Counted from the stretch's first letter, positions 1-9,354 are shown. The stretch is 64,000 nt of DNA from Cryomorpha ignava (GCF_010686655.1 NZ_JAAGVY010000012.1:1-64000), one strand, 5' to 3'. Notes: generated by a model not told the origin, from the sequence alone. Translations and numbers: made by a program.

Positions 1-3000
1 TTTGCCATGACTCACTTTTTTACCATTTTGAAGCAATTGATATAAATACAGTCCATCGGTCAGTTTACGGGTATCAATCAATTCTTGTCCATCATATATT
101 TTCCCAATATTCCGAGAAAGTACTTGTCTCCCAAGGTTATCATATACCAGAAGTATAGATTTTTCCTCTGCCCTTAAGAAATTGAATTGAATGGTCACAT
201 AAGAACTCGCAGGGTTTGGATAGGCTGATGTTGTATTTACTTCAGCAATTAACTCATTGTAAGTCGCTTTCGGTTTTTGTGGTGTTGCAATGCTTTTTGG
301 ACTTCCAATAGCATCGTAACAGATATTGTAATGAAAACACAATAGATTTTGTGCTCTAAATCCAGCTAACCCCGCATCCGGGTTTTCAACGATTCCTTTT
401 ACCATTGCAATCTCTGCTGTACTTAAATTTGCCTCCGTTCTATTGGCTGCGTTTGCACTTTCCAGCAGAGAATAGAATGATTTTAATGCAACACACTCAT
501 TTTGTCTAGAAGCATCCAACTTATAAAAGTTAAGCATTGAATCCAGTAAATTGATTGAAGCTGAATATTGGTTGCGATCAGCTAAAGCACTCGCGCGATT
601 ATAATTGGCTTCAACAGTTTTTACTTTACTCATATAATATATCATACTATCAGGTTCTGAACTGGTGCTGTCAGCAAAAGCTTTTTGACTAATAATTCGC
701 TTTTGAATGCGGCTAACTTCAAAATGAAGTTCACTTAATGCACTCTCCATACTTGTGCGCAAAGTTGTTTGATCTCGAGATGCCCAAAGTAGATCAATCA
801 TATATTGAGGCAAGGGGTTCACTAAATCATTTTCAAGTTTTAATATGACTTCACCGGAACGCAATGCATCGGGATTTGACAATAGCACTTCTAAAAGCAT
901 AGCGTGGGGCATAATTTCTCTTAAGGCAGCTATAATTAATACTTCTGCAGAGTTATAGGGTGAGCGTGCAATTAATTCATCGCGCAATTCCCATGCATTC
1001 TGTGGCCACGTTTGCTCAATTTCAGTAATTATTCCCTGCGTATTTCCATTGTCAATAATCTGACTATATGTATAATGCAAACCACCAAATTCATTTATTT
1101 TTTCATAAAGCTGTGGATAACCAACAACTACTATAGGTCCGGTTGTAAAGTTTGAAGGACAATTTTTACTTACAGTTAGTTGCGGCTGTATGGAAACCCT
1201 TCCCGGTGTCATTTCAGCATAAAGAGGTGGATCTGTATTATAGAAATAACCATATATATCTGTAGAATTAACCGTAAAGTGGGTAAACACAGTTGGATCA
1301 GCCGTTGGATCTGAAAATATATTTCCGGCCGGCCGCGCAGGGTTACCACTTCCTTGGTTTTGGCGAATGCCGGCGTTACTAAAATCGTCATTCTGAGTAG
1401 GAAATCTACTAACCTCAAAATCTATTTCATTGTCTTCATTGGTATTGCAAATAAATTGTAGTCCGGCTTGTCCTGCCGCTACACCACCTTCAGAGCTTGT
1501 GTTTTTATTAACCTGCAATCCATTTGCAGCTACTTTCAAGTTTGTAAAACTGTTTTTATAAATGGCATTTTCAGCACCTTCGCTATTGTAAACCAATACG
1601 CCATACCCATCATTTGCCGCTGTAGGCGATGCTTCAAAATCATTGTCTTCCAGAGAAAATACCAAGGTTTGATTAAAATAAACACCTAAATTGGTTTGAA
1701 CGAAAGTCACATCGAAATAATTATAAGGATGATCACCTAGATAAAAGTTATTATCATAAATTTCACTATTTTCTGCGCCGGCGATTTCAACCCCAATCAT
1801 ATTTTCATAAAAATCAGAACTACTCACAGATATGGCTCTCTTAGCTGAACCGCCAAGTGCTTCAATAGCTTTGTGCCATCCGGTAAATGTATTTCCTCTT
1901 TCATTTTGACATCCACCAACGGGCGGAAAATTATCATTGCAGTGCGCTTTTACAATATAGTTGGCGCTACTGCTATTGATAGCCTTGCCTCTATATTCGG
2001 CGAAAGCTACAGTTGATGAATTTGTAAAATTACAGCCTTCTATACGAAGTCGGTCAGTTCTATACAATGTAATTTGAGCCTGTGGAGCATAAGTTGTTAA
2101 ATCTAAGAATATATCATTATCCACATTGAAATCAGTGTTGTGAACATAACTTTTGTCTGGCATTTTAATAGGGAATGGTCCCCCGGAAGAAGAAAAATTT
2201 TGATAAGAGTAAAACTCAATGGCACGGCTACAGTTTTTAAAAGTACTGTTCTCCACTTGAACTATACCGCCTCTTTCATCCCAATGATTCCGATTCCAAT
2301 TGGTAATAGCTGTTGCCGAATTTTCGATAATGGAATTATTTTTTACTTTTAGTCGTCCCTGATAATATTGCCCTGCGGAATAGTCGTAGTACTGATTTTC
2401 ATCAGAATCGCCCCAAACATGAATGCCGGCCCAGAAATTATCGCAATCGCCACCGGAAGTTAAGGTGGAGTTATCTACAAGAAGAAAACCATTTGGCTCA
2501 ACATCAATTCTTGAGCTTATACTATTATCCGTTGCAAATTCAACAGTGGTATTGAGTATAGTTAAGGTTATTCCGGGCTTTACACGTACAGTTCCGAGTA
2601 CCTTTTTTGGAGTGCTCCAGGTGGTGTTAACATCAATATCTACTATACCATCTACATAATCTACAATCAGACTAGGGTCTTCTGGCTTGCCGTAGAAATC
2701 AGCTAAGCCACAATCGCTAGCTAATTTTACCAGATATGAATCATCCAGATTATCAGATGTGTTGCCACATATTAAGAGGCCACCATCTGTAGAAGATTGT
2801 ATGATACGATAGACACATTCTTGCTGTTTTAAATTCCCAGGCACGCATTCGCGAGGAGCATTGTCAGAACTATCCCATATTTTATCCCATTGCAAATTAA
2901 AATTAGAATCATATTTACGCACATATGAGCAGGTGCTCATAAGCTTCCAGAAAATATCTGAGGGGTTAGTAATGTATGCACAATTAGGAAATAGGGGTGT

Positions 3001-4557
3001 GAGACAATCGCCGATAGTTTGACCGGATGGATTGTTTAAATCCATAAGGGTATTCATGCCCGGTAGGGTGCCTGTGTCGTAATGGGCAGGCGATTGCCGT
3101 GAAGTAACCAATGCGAAGCCACCATCATCTGTGGGGATACCGCTCACCCACAGGTCATAAGCTCGTATTTCACCAAAATTTTCAATTGCTTCAAATGTGC
3201 CATCTAATTCCATCTGAACTACTACACCTTCAGCTATGCCATTGGCACTTATGGCAAATTCATTATTCGCTACAATGAACCAATACAGGTAATTGTCGGT
3301 AAAAATAGCTGATGTAGTTCTTCCATTTAAATCTGGGTCTATTTCATTATTGCTATTAATTGCTAGAGGAATATCATCAGGGGTATAATAAAAGTCGGGA
3401 GAGTCAAAAGAAAGGCTGGTCAAATTTCCAAGGGTATCGGTAACCAATGATACGAAACCTTGATTATAAATTCCACCGGGAATATGTGGCGAGGGTAAAT
3501 CAGCCCCAGAAATTAAATATTGATTGTTCTTCTTTGTAATTTCGTAAATTTCTCCGTCAGAACCTGGTTCAAATTCGTTTCTCCAGTTTACGTGGCCTGT
3601 AGTTTTATTTACCGACAAAAGAAATTTATTTTTACCCACGGGACCCGCAGCAGAGAATCCACCTGCAAGTAAATTATTCCCATTGAAGACGCCGGAATGT
3701 AGATGCCCTTGCAATGGATGTGCAGCTGCAAGCGTATTTGGCAATCCATAGTAATTATTCCAGATAACATCGCCGTTGGTACCGATTTTAATGATATTTG
3801 CTTTGCGTGCAAATCCTTCTGTAGAGGTGCAGGTTAAAGGAAAAACAGGCTGTGATGCAGTTGTTGGATTGTAATATATCGGGCCTGTGCCCAGTTGTGT
3901 TTCATTATTAGCATTTACTTCAATTCCTTCAGTCAGATTTCTAGCATTGCCTCCAAAACCAAAAAGGTAAATGTCTTCATTCTCATCTTGTGTTACGCCC
4001 CAAATTTCACCTAAGTTGTACCTATAAAAATCGGTAACATTCCCATCCAAATCGTAAAAAACAACAACTTGCCTTACATGCCCAAAGATTTCACCTATAT
4101 CTAAAAAGAAAGCGCACCCATCTGCGGCTGCAGTTGCAGTGTAACAATCTAAAACAGTAGACCCCGAGCCTTCTAATGTGAAGGTTGCAAAATCTTGATC
4201 ATGAGAAAAACCCACGGCAACGTATCCGGCTACATTTCCATTTTTCTTGTATTCAATTACATCAAAAAACCAATCCTGACTTGAATCATCTTGACTCATA
4301 GGGTTGCCCGCCATATTCGTTTCAGGCCAAAAAATATCTTTCCATTCAATTTGGGGCGAGAGTGGTGCACTAAGCACAGCAGGGGCTTGTGCTTTTAAAT
4401 CTTGGCTAATAAAGCCAATAAGAATAATTAGTAGAGAGAGCACTCTTAGAATTTCTGTTTTTTTACTAGACCAAAATGTACTGAAAGCTGGATTCGTGTT
4501 TTTACATTCTTGAGTGAAAGAATGAGAATTGCAAAGTTTCTTGGTGATTATATTCAT
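1..4557 (-). CDS. Giant T9SS-secreted protein (3' end cut by window edge)
   Basis: The frame is open from the ATG at 4557 down to base 1, giving 1519 codons with no stop, so only the last few residues are missing. A long basic N-region precedes a hydrophobic signal segment (about residues 41-57, ending DLKAQAP). Residues about 60-620 look like a beta-propeller built of repeated short beta stretches. Residues about 640-1020 are rich in Asn and short beta turns (for example NNSIIENSATAI), as in a right-handed parallel beta-helix. Residues about 1130-1420 are predicted helical. The tail from residue about 1445 has the YPNP motif followed by the DGLYLYQLLQNGKKV pattern of a T9SS type A sorting domain. 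It is therefore probably exported by T9SS and anchored at or released from the surface. I do not recognise its specific function. Confidence 0.8.
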   Translation of the reverse strand, partial: MNIITKKLCNSHSFTQECKNTNPAFSTFWSSKKTEILRVLSLLIILIGFISQDLKAQAPAVLSAPLSPQIEWKDIFWPETNMAGNPMSQDDSSQDWFFDVIEYKKNGNVAGYVAVGFSHDQDFATFTLEGSGSTVLDCYTATAAADGCAFFLDIGEIFGHVRQVVVFYDLDGNVTDFYRYNLGEIWGVTQDENEDIYLFGFGGNARNLTEGIEVNANNETQLGTGPIYYNPTTASQPVFPLTCTSTEGFARKANIIKIGTNGDVIWNNYYGLPNTLAAAHPLQGHLHSGVFNGNNLLAGGFSAAGPVGKNKFLLSVNKTTGHVNWRNEFEPGSDGEIYEITKKNNQYLISGADLPSPHIPGGIYNQGFVSLVTDTLGNLTSLSFDSPDFYYTPDDIPLAINSNNEIDPDLNGRTTSAIFTDNYLYWFIVANNEFAISANGIAEGVVVQMELDGTFEAIENFGEIRAYDLWVSGIPTDDGGFALVTSRQSPAHYDTGTLPGMNTLMDLNNPSGQTIGDCLTPLFPNCAYITNPSDIFWKLMSTCSYVRKYDSNFNLQWDKIWDSSDNAPRECVPGNLKQQECVYRIIQSSTDGGLLICGNTSDNLDDSYLVKLASDCGLADFYGKPEDPSLIVDYVDGIVDIDVNTTWSTPKKVLGTVRVKPGITLTILNTTVEFATDNSISSRIDVEPNGFLLVDNSTLTSGGDCDNFWAGIHVWGDSDENQYYDYSAGQYYQGRLKVKNNSIIENSATAITNWNRNHWDERGGIVQVENSTFKNCSRAIEFYSYQNFSSSGGPFPIKMPDKSYVHNTDFNVDNDIFLDLTTYAPQAQITLYRTDRLRIEGCNFTNSSTVAFAEYRGKAINSSSANYIVKAHCNDNFPPVGGCQNERGNTFTGWHKAIEALGGSAKRAISVSSSDFYENMIGVEIAGAENSEIYDNNFYLGDHPYNYFDVTFVQTNLGVYFNQTLVFSLEDNDFEASPTAANDGYGVLVYNSEGAENAIYKNSFTNLKVAANGLQVNKNTSSEGGVAAGQAGLQFICNTNEDNEIDFEVSRFPTQNDDFSNAGIRQNQGSGNPARPAGNIFSDPTADPTVFTHFTVNSTDIYGYFYNTDPPLYAEMTPGRVSIQPQLTVSKNCPSNFTTGPIVVVGYPQLYEKINEFGGLHYTYSQIIDNGNTQGIITEIEQTWPQNAWELRDELIARSPYNSAEVLIIAALREIMPHAMLLEVLLSNPDALRSGEVILKLENDLVNPLPQYMIDLLWASRDQTTLRTSMESALSELHFEVSRIQKRIISQKAFADSTSSEPDSMIYYMSKVKTVEANYNRASALADRNQYSASINLLDSMLNFYKLDASRQNECVALKSFYSLLESANAANRTEANLSTAEIAMVKGIVENPDAGLAGFRAQNLLCFHYNICYDAIGSPKSIATPQKPKATYNELIAEVNTTSAYPNPASSYVTIQFNFLRAEEKSILLVYDNLGRQVLSRNIGKIYDGQELIDTRKLTDGLYLYQLLQNGKKVSHGK

Positions 4558-4581
4558 AACAGATCTGGATTAAGGTTTTCT

Positions 4582-4589
4582 CAAATCTA
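4582..4589 (-). promoter_or_regulatory. Bacteroidota -7 promoter box
   Basis: Read on the minus strand this is TAGATTTG, an exact match to the Bacteroidota -7 consensus TAnnTTTG. It lies 25 bases upstream of the ATG of the giant secreted protein. I see no convincing -33 TTTG partner. Confidence 0.45.
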
Positions 4590-4699
4590 CTAAAAATAAT
4601 TGAAAATTTGTTAATTGCATTTTTTCATGCAATCTCTATTGTTCTAAATACCTTGTGATCAAGGATGGAGCTGAATATATCAAAAATGAAATTAAAGTC

Positions 4700-4800
4700 A
4701 AAAAATCAGTTGGCGTAAACGTTTTTCAAAAGCCAGATGCGCAGCATTCAAATCTTCAATTTTATAGGTTTTTTGAACAAAGAGATCTAGGTTTGAAAAC
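4700..4800 (-). pseudogene. Fragment of an oxidoreductase 3' end (duplicate)
   Basis: Translated on the minus strand this stretch contains VQKTYKIEDLNAAHLAFEK, which closely matches the C-terminus of the intact oxidoreductase at 5495-6517 (VQKTYKIGDLNTAHLALEK). The best-matching nucleotides are 4721-4795 against 5529-5603. The rest of the gene is absent, so this is a remnant. It lies on the opposite side of the hicAB module from the intact gene. It could be the scar of a paralogue or a duplication formed at an insertion. Confidence 0.7.
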
Positions 4801-4829
4801 AACCTCAATTTATATTTCAGTGTTCCTTC

Positions 4830-5168
4830 CTAAATCTCTTTCATCAATCTTGAGCGAATTGATTCTGCCACAAAAGTATTCAAAGAAACTTTTGACTCCA
4901 TTGCTAATAACGCAGCTTTTTGATGAAGTGCAGAAGAAATTCGCACATTAAAACTTCCTTTAAATGATTTTTCAGGCTTGATTCCATCTGATTTGCAATC
5001 TGCTAAATACGCATCAATAGCTTCTTTAAAATCTATTTCTAAATCCTTTCCGGTATTCCCTTCGTAAGATATTAAACCTCTAATTCCCAAAATTTTACCG
5101 AACAGTAGACTATCTTCCTCACTGTACTCGATAGTGCCATTATATCCCTTATAATCCAGATATTTCAT
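4830..5168 (-). CDS. hicB: HicB-family antitoxin
   Basis: This is the antitoxin of a HicAB type II toxin-antitoxin module. Such proteins have an N-terminal partial RNase H-like fold that binds the HicA toxin and a C-terminal DNA-binding domain that represses the operon. The N-terminus MKYLDYKGYNGTIEYSEEDS and the following GKILGIRGLISYEG are typical of HicB. The C-terminus (VRISSALHQKAALLAMES then SLNTFVAESI) is a ribbon-helix-helix-type segment. The ATG at 5168 is preferred over the upstream GTG at 5219 because family members begin at MKY and an AAAGGAG sequence precedes it. The ATG overlaps the hicA stop in an ATGA. The gene is intact although hicA is broken. Confidence 0.85.
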   Translation of the reverse strand: MKYLDYKGYNGTIEYSEEDSLLFGKILGIRGLISYEGNTGKDLEIDFKEAIDAYLADCKSDGIKPEKSFKGSFNVRISSALHQKAALLAMESKVSLNTFVAESIRSRLMKEI

Positions 5169-5441
5169 AACTCGAAAATCTCCTTTAATTGTTTTAATTG
5201 ATATTGCTTCATATACCACTCGGATGAGGCTTATGACGACTTATCGGTACCCCCATTGTTCATTTTGAAATTTCACCCGAGATCCAGATGATTTACCTTT
5301 TTTTACTTCAGTGAAGCCAAAATAGCCTAATAGCTTAACTGCTTCATTATGATGAAAATCCCGAGGCATTTTCAAAAAATGTTCAACTAGCTTATCTTTT
5401 GTACACAAAACGAATGTAACTGCATTTAGTTGCAAATACAA
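5165..5441 (-). pseudogene. hicA: HicA-family toxin, inactivated by two frameshifts
   Basis: HicA toxins are small double-stranded-RNA-binding-like mRNA interferases with a catalytic His in a conserved HKPHP-type motif. Frame one reads TKDKLVEHFLKMPRDF and then SGSRVKFQNEQWG before a stop at 5241. The missing HKPHPSG motif is present at 5215-5235 one frame away. The expected C-terminus MKQYQLKQLKEIFEL is in the third frame at 5165-5213, ending in a TGA that overlaps the hicB start. Two small indels therefore separate three parts of one ancestral gene. The 5' end is uncertain because no ATG is in frame; TTG at 5441 is one option. Confidence 0.85.
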
Positions 5442-5494
5442 ATATTCTTTATTGAATTTACAACAAGCTAAAGGAACAGATCAATCAGATGCTT

Positions 5495-6517
5495 TCACCA
5501 AAAAACAACAGTCTTCCCAATTGTACCCCGTTTTTCAAGAGCTAAATGCGCTGTATTCAAATCGCCAATTTTATAGGTTTTTTGAACAACCGGATCTAAC
5601 TTTCCATCTTCGGCTTGGGCAATTACAGCTTTGAGGCATTTAGCTATTAGTTCGGGTTTGTAATCGCCAAGTTTTAGAATATTGATGCCGATTAATGATT
5701 TAGACCGCATAATGAACGCGAGCGGGGTATAAAATCCGGTTTGAAAAAGGAGCTTTAAACCGGAAAAAATTCCTTTCCCGCCTCCTACGCGTGAGGCTGC
5801 TCCAAAGAGAACGAGCTTCCCTCCGGCCCCCAGAAGTCTCAAATCTTTTTTTATCGATTTTCCGGCAAGTGAATTAAAAGTAGCATCTATTCTTTGACCT
5901 TTAAGCAGCGAATTAATCTCTTTAAAATAATCATTTTCACGGTAATTAATGGTGTGGTGAACACCCATATTTCGCAAAAATTCGAGTTTTTTTTCAGAGC
6001 CCGCTGTTGCAAAAATCTCGCAGCCGGCGTTAAGAGCCATTTGGCAGAGCGCTATTCCTACACCGCCAGCAGCGGCGTGTATGAGCACACGATCTCCGCG
6101 ATAGAGATTCATGCTTTCATGGAAACACACGTAAGCAGTTGTGAATTGGGTCGCAACTGCCAGAGCCTTTTCGGCTGGGTATTGACCTGAAAAAGAACCG
6201 ATTGCCCGGTAATCTGTAACTGCATATTCGGCGTAACCTCCAAAACGAGTAAGCGCCACAACTCTGGTTCCCACAAAATCGCCCGTCACTTTATCACCTT
6301 GAGCTTCAACTCTACCAACAACCTCATAACCAATTATGCAAGGTCTGTCAGGCGTCTCGGGATACATACCGGTTCGCGCGAGCACATCGGCAAAATTTAA
6401 TCCAAAAGCTTCTACTTTTATCAATACCTGATCTGGGGCGCAGGTGGGAATTGCTGCGTCCCGAATTTCAAACGCCTGTTCGGGTGCTCCAAACTTTTTA
6501 AGAAAAACTGCCTTCAT
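5495..6517 (-). CDS. Medium-chain zinc-independent oxidoreductase (quinone reductase/VAT-1-like)
   Basis: At 340 residues this is the normal size for NADPH:quinone oxidoreductases of the medium-chain dehydrogenase family. The N-terminal GroES-like domain has GLNFADVLARTGMYP followed by GYEVVGRVEAQGDKV. The Rossmann domain shows HAAAGGVGIALCQMA, the cofactor-binding loop. It lacks the structural cysteine cluster of zinc alcohol dehydrogenases, which fits the quinone-reductase branch. It probably reduces quinones or enones in the cytoplasm with NADPH. Its 3' end (5529-5603) is duplicated at 4721-4795 on the other side of the hicAB module. Confidence 0.85.
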   Translation of the reverse strand: MKAVFLKKFGAPEQAFEIRDAAIPTCAPDQVLIKVEAFGLNFADVLARTGMYPETPDRPCIIGYEVVGRVEAQGDKVTGDFVGTRVVALTRFGGYAEYAVTDYRAIGSFSGQYPAEKALAVATQFTTAYVCFHESMNLYRGDRVLIHAAAGGVGIALCQMALNAGCEIFATAGSEKKLEFLRNMGVHHTINYRENDYFKEINSLLKGQRIDATFNSLAGKSIKKDLRLLGAGGKLVLFGAASRVGGGKGIFSGLKLLFQTGFYTPLAFIMRSKSLIGINILKLGDYKPELIAKCLKAVIAQAEDGKLDPVVQKTYKIGDLNTAHLALEKRGTIGKTVVFW

Positions 6518-6584
6518 AATTTTTTCTTTTGGATTGCAAACATCAATATTGTATTCGTAACAGTTTAGTCATTCTATCACAACA

Positions 6585-6640
6585 CTCCTATTTCATTATT
6601 CGAAATTCTTCATGCGTCATTCGTAATTCGAAATTAATTA
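6585..6640. repeat. Degenerate ATTCG-type intergenic repeat
   Basis: The stretch contains short imperfect repeats (attcgaaatt, cattcgtaattcgaaatt) just beyond the rsmI stop. It resembles other low-complexity intergenic repeats in the window at 22083, 36628 and 48020 in style, though not in exact sequence. No function is evident. Confidence 0.4.
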
Positions 6641-7309
6641 TTCCTTTCCTTTTATCACGATAACCATCTCACCTTTTGGCGGAGTAGTTTCAAAATGCTG
6701 TGCCAATTCGGCAAGTGTTCCACGAAGGGTTTCTTCGTAAAGTTTGGTTAATTCACGCGAAACAGTTGCCGGGCGATCTTCGCCAAAAAATTCGGCCATG
6801 AGTACAAGTGTTTTGACAATACGATGCGGCGATTCGTAAAACACTATCGTTCGCGATTCGTCAGCGAGCCCTTCTAACCGCTTGTTTCTTCCCTTTTTGG
6901 GCGGAAGAAATCCTTCAAAAATAAACCGATCGGTCGGAAATCCGGAGTTGGTGAGCGCTGGTATAAATGCTGTTGCTCCGGGAAGGGATTCCACTTCGAT
7001 ATCTGCTTCCACACAGGCGCGCACCAGCAAAAAACCCGGATCGGAAATTCCCGGCGAGCCCGCATCTGTTATGATTGCCAGCGTATCGCCACCAGCAATA
7101 CGCTCTACAATCCGCTCAACCATGCGGTGCTCGTTGTGCGCGTGAAAAGGGATGAGCTTTTGATCAATTTCAAAATGTTTCATCAGCCTTCCCGACGTTC
7201 TGGTATCTTCGGCCAACACTGCATCTACGGTTTTCAAAACCTCCAAGGCCCTAAGGGTTATATCTCCCAGATTTCCAATTGGCGTCGGTACTAAAATGAG
7301 TTTGCCCAT
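6638..7309 (-). CDS. rsmI: 16S rRNA (cytidine-1402-2'-O)-methyltransferase RsmI
   Basis: The enzyme 2'-O-methylates C1402 in the decoding centre of 16S rRNA using S-adenosylmethionine. The N-terminus MGKLILVPTPIGNLGDIT is the RsmI signature. AEDTRTSGRLMKHF, ITDAGSPGISDPGFLLV and the FYESPHRI motif follow in the expected order of a tetrapyrrole-methylase fold. At 223 residues it is complete for the short form, which lacks the C-terminal extension found in Escherichia coli. It lies 3 bp downstream of the M28 peptidase stop and is probably co-transcribed with it. Confidence 0.93.
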   Translation of the reverse strand: MGKLILVPTPIGNLGDITLRALEVLKTVDAVLAEDTRTSGRLMKHFEIDQKLIPFHAHNEHRMVERIVERIAGGDTLAIITDAGSPGISDPGFLLVRACVEADIEVESLPGATAFIPALTNSGFPTDRFIFEGFLPPKKGRNKRLEGLADESRTIVFYESPHRIVKTLVLMAEFFGEDRPATVSRELTKLYEETLRGTLAELAQHFETTPPKGEMVIVIKGKE

Positions 7310-7312
7310 AAG

Positions 7313-8602
7313 TTATAGAGTATCCAGATAAGTCACCAGCAAGGTAAAGAGTTCGTTGTAATTTGCCCAATCAAGCCCCGATGGAACATCGTACACATCG
7401 TGATACGCTTTGGCATTTCCTAGTGTATAGATAAAAACCGCCGGCACTCCCGCCTCCGAAAACCAATAATGATCGCTATTAGCCGCTTTTCCGCGCAATT
7501 TTATTTTGGGTAAAAATTCATTTTGAGTATTGATAGCTGCAAGGCTACGCATCCTTTCGGGAAAAAGGCTTCCATTAACTAATGTAATTCCTTCAGCAGC
7601 AGATCCCATCAGGTCGAGATTGACCAAAAACTTAATTTTAGACAGATCAAAAAGCGGATTGTCAACAAAGTATTTAGACCCGATTAATCCGGCCTCTTCG
7701 GCTGCAAACGAAATGAAATAAATATCTTGTTGGGGTTTATTTTCGGCGTAAAACCGCATTAAATCGAGCAGCATGGCCGTACCACTGGCATTGTCGCTAG
7801 CACCCGGAAACATGGCATTGCCCATCATACCCAAGTGATCGTAATGGGCAGTAATTACCAGGCAGCTATCACTCGATTCCCCCGAAATTTTTCCAATAAT
7901 ATTTCTGGCTTCATACTCAATTTCAGCATTTTGAACATCAATTCCCACTTTTCTCGAATCGGTGCAAAATTTCCCTTTTTCAATTTCTATAAGTGAGTTT
8001 TTGTAGCGCTGCGGACTAACCGACCACATTATCTTTTTGGGATTAAGCACAATTATCGGAGACTTTCGCAACGTGGCAATCTTGAAATCATGAAGAAGAC
8101 TCACCTCGTCGGGGGTATCAATTCCCGTAAGATCAATTACCGGAATAGCCTTTCTTTTTTTTGGAGTTGGCGATGAATTCTGAAAGCTCGTGGAATCGAG
8201 AAAAACCGTTTTGTATTTCCCATGCGAACTACCCGAACCGGGATTAATCAAATAATCGTACCCTTCGACCAGCGTATTGCCATTGCAGGAGACTATAGAT
8301 TTTTTCGGAAAAGTATTTACTTTAAAAATGAATGGCTGAAAATAGCTTTCGCTAACAGGTTTAGCTCTTAATTTTTCAAATTGAGCGGCCAAATAATCCG
8401 CCGCCAGATTAGATCCATCGTTTATATATCCTCTTCCAAAAAAAGCAGGACTGGATAATGTATCAACCTGGCTGTTAACGTAATCTAGATCTTGAGAGAA
8501 AACAGAAACAGGAATTAGCCAAATCCAAAATGCTCCGGCAAAGACGAAACACGTTTTCACAAGTGGAAAATAATTTTTTACGCTATGAGCCCTCATCTGC
8601 AT
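7313..8602 (-). CDS. M28-family zinc aminopeptidase, exported
   Basis: The N-terminal hydrophobic segment (CFVFAGAFWIWLIPVSVFSQ) is a signal peptide or anchor, so the enzyme acts in the periplasm or outside the cell. The di-zinc M28 ligands are visible in order: H in TAHYDHLG, D in GASDNASGT, EE in FAAEEAGLIGS, D in VNLDLMGS, and H in NSDHYWFS. The PA-domain-like insert common in the family lies before the first His. The reading frame continues upstream to 8665. The ATG at 8602 is preferred because it forms a TGATG overlap with the stop of the preceding gene, implying translational coupling. It probably removes N-terminal amino acids from peptides. Confidence 0.85.
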   Translation of the reverse strand: MQMRAHSVKNYFPLVKTCFVFAGAFWIWLIPVSVFSQDLDYVNSQVDTLSSPAFFGRGYINDGSNLAADYLAAQFEKLRAKPVSESYFQPFIFKVNTFPKKSIVSCNGNTLVEGYDYLINPGSGSSHGKYKTVFLDSTSFQNSSPTPKKRKAIPVIDLTGIDTPDEVSLLHDFKIATLRKSPIIVLNPKKIMWSVSPQRYKNSLIEIEKGKFCTDSRKVGIDVQNAEIEYEARNIIGKISGESSDSCLVITAHYDHLGMMGNAMFPGASDNASGTAMLLDLMRFYAENKPQQDIYFISFAAEEAGLIGSKYFVDNPLFDLSKIKFLVNLDLMGSAAEGITLVNGSLFPERMRSLAAINTQNEFLPKIKLRGKAANSDHYWFSEAGVPAVFIYTLGNAKAYHDVYDVPSGLDWANYNELFTLLVTYLDTL

Positions 8603-9354
8603 CACAGAAACCGTCTCTCTACCAATTCCATCATCTCCTTCACTGTGGGGCTTTTCATTTCCCATTCAAACCTATCGCCGGGCCCATTTTGAATGTATTC
8701 ATCAGCCTCTAAATAGGTGGCGCACGCATTAATCCTATCCAATGCCATTTCAAAAGCACCGGTATCGTTCTGAAAGAGCGTAGAAATAAATTTAAACTTC
8801 TGGTTAATCGTAATTGCGGTTTTCAAGTTAGCAATAGGCTTTTGGTGAAGCTTTTGCGCTAAAGAAGGACCCTTTTCACCAAAAGCATCATTGAGGCTTT
8901 TTTCCATTTCCCTTATTTCTTCTATCGAGTCAATCAGTGATATTTGGTTGGAAGGAATAATGGAATTTTCTATTCTAAAAGCAGCCCGCTCCTCGTTCAC
9001 TTCATTTGCTACAGGCTCTGGAGTTATTTCAGTTTTAGCCGGTTCGCTTTCCGGCTCTTCTTCCATTTGTGGTTGGGGCTCAACAGGTTTATCCTCCGCT
9101 GTCTCTTGAATAGCCGGTTCGATTGTAGACTCTGATTTTTCAATCACTTTCTCTCGCTCAATTTTTCCGGATACATCACCCTCATAAGCCTGATCGTACC
9201 GTTCTTCAAACGTTTTGTACTGTAGCACAATCATGCGCTCATGCAGCTGCCGCGAAAGTTCAGTCATTTCAATAATTTCATCGGCGTGAAGCTCTCCCTT
9301 TTCCAATTTTTCAGCCAGCTCCAAAATTTGCTTTGAAATACTATTTATAGTCAT
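8602..9354 (-). CDS. Acidic coiled-coil protein of unknown function
   Basis: I do not recognise this 250-residue protein beyond its resemblance to conserved hypothetical proteins of Bacteroidota. Residues 1-60 are charged and helical (ISKQILELAEKLEKGELHADE). A Pro/Glu-rich linker follows (about residues 75-120, with EEEPESEPAK). A helical C-terminal domain includes SLNDAFGEKGPSLAQKL and ends in VKEMMELVERRFL. It has no signal peptide or membrane segment, so it is probably cytoplasmic. Its stop overlaps the start of the M28 peptidase, so the two are co-expressed. Confidence 0.65.
   Translation of the reverse strand: MTINSISKQILELAEKLEKGELHADEIIEMTELSRQLHERMIVLQYKTFEERYDQAYEGDVSGKIEREKVIEKSESTIEPAIQETAEDKPVEPQPQMEEEPESEPAKTEITPEPVANEVNEERAAFRIENSIIPSNQISLIDSIEEIREMEKSLNDAFGEKGPSLAQKLHQKPIANLKTAITINQKFKFISTLFQNDTGAFEMALDRINACATYLEADEYIQNGPGDRFEWEMKSPTVKEMMELVERRFL

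Noticed and set aside
4655-4951. 98-codon plus-strand open frame
   Set aside because: It lies antisense to the oxidoreductase fragment and the end of hicB, both of which have recognisable protein sequence on the minus strand.
5209-5241. Programmed frameshift in hicA
   Set aside because: Considered because a G-run precedes the first break, but a second frame change would also be needed; two independent indels are simpler.
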